DNA of 64,000 bases from Nevskia soli (lineage in GTDB: Bacteria; Pseudomonadota; Gammaproteobacteria; Nevskiales; Nevskiaceae): contig JAMFRN010000017.1 of the NCBI GenBank assembly GCA_026224805.1, positions 19,151-83,150 of the forward strand, read 5' to 3'. Positions 63,794-64,000 of this stretch are shown here, one piece after another; within the stretch, counting starts at the first letter, position 1, and each line of letters opens with the position of its first letter. The position numbers and the translations under genes are program-made. Under the pieces are notes generated by a model. The model was not told where the DNA came from, did not search any database, and saw only the letters and a program-made list of their open reading frames with translations.

Positions 63794-64000
63794 CTATTTG
63801 AGAAGAGCGTAGGCACCGCCCCGCTCGATCGCCTTCTTGTATGCCGGGCGCGCGTGGATACGGTCAAGGAACGCCATCAGTTTCGGGTAGCGGCTGTCGA
63901 GGCCGGCGCGCGTGGCGGCGGCCTCCAGGGGAAAGCTCATCTGGATGTCGGCGCCGGAGATCGTGTCGCCGGCGAACCACGCGCGATTTGCAAGCTCGCC
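63794..64000 (-). CDS. Glutathione S-transferase, C-terminal part (5' end beyond window)
   Basis: Minus-strand translation GELANRAWFAGDTISGADIQMSFPLEAAATRAGLDSRYPKLMAFLDRIHARPAYKKAIERGGAYALLK*. Confidence 0.85.
   Translation of the reverse strand, partial: GELANRAWFAGDTISGADIQMSFPLEAAATRAGLDSRYPKLMAFLDRIHARPAYKKAIERGGAYALLK

Overview
64 kb of high-GC chromosome, probably a gammaproteobacterium. This placement comes from gene content (AST arginine pathway, HiPIP, ExeA/GspB, DUF1302/DUF1329 loci) and is inference. Most of it is core metabolism: fumC, purB, fadH, ald, ast genes, argD/astC-type aminotransferase, fabG4/thiolase, peptidases and one tRNA-Arg(CCT). Accessory or less understood parts: (1) a TetR-headed operon of exported redox proteins (lipoprotein cytochrome c, Tat-type FAD sugar-lactone-oxidase-like protein, Tat-type alanine-racemase/D-threonine-aldolase-like protein) at 19.6-23.3 kb; (2) a DUF1329-DUF1302-RND/MMPL-YCF48 cluster at 25.8-32.7 kb with unusual odd-centre palindromes; (3) next to it an exported HIT-like protein and a lipoprotein penicillin-acylase homologue, linked by a diverged 74-bp direct repeat; (4) an alpha/beta-hydrolase fused to an acyl-CoA-binding (ACBP) domain; (5) a MNT/HEPN toxin-antitoxin pair whose HEPN gene has an in-frame TAG before its RNLAH-type motif; (6) astA also split by an in-frame TAG while astD/astB are intact; (7) a DUF4143 AAA ATPase with a perfect 16-bp inverted repeat abutting its start codon, beside a tRNA gene. 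No CRISPR array, rRNA operon, prophage or complete IS element was recognised. All product calls are from reading the translations; no database search was run.
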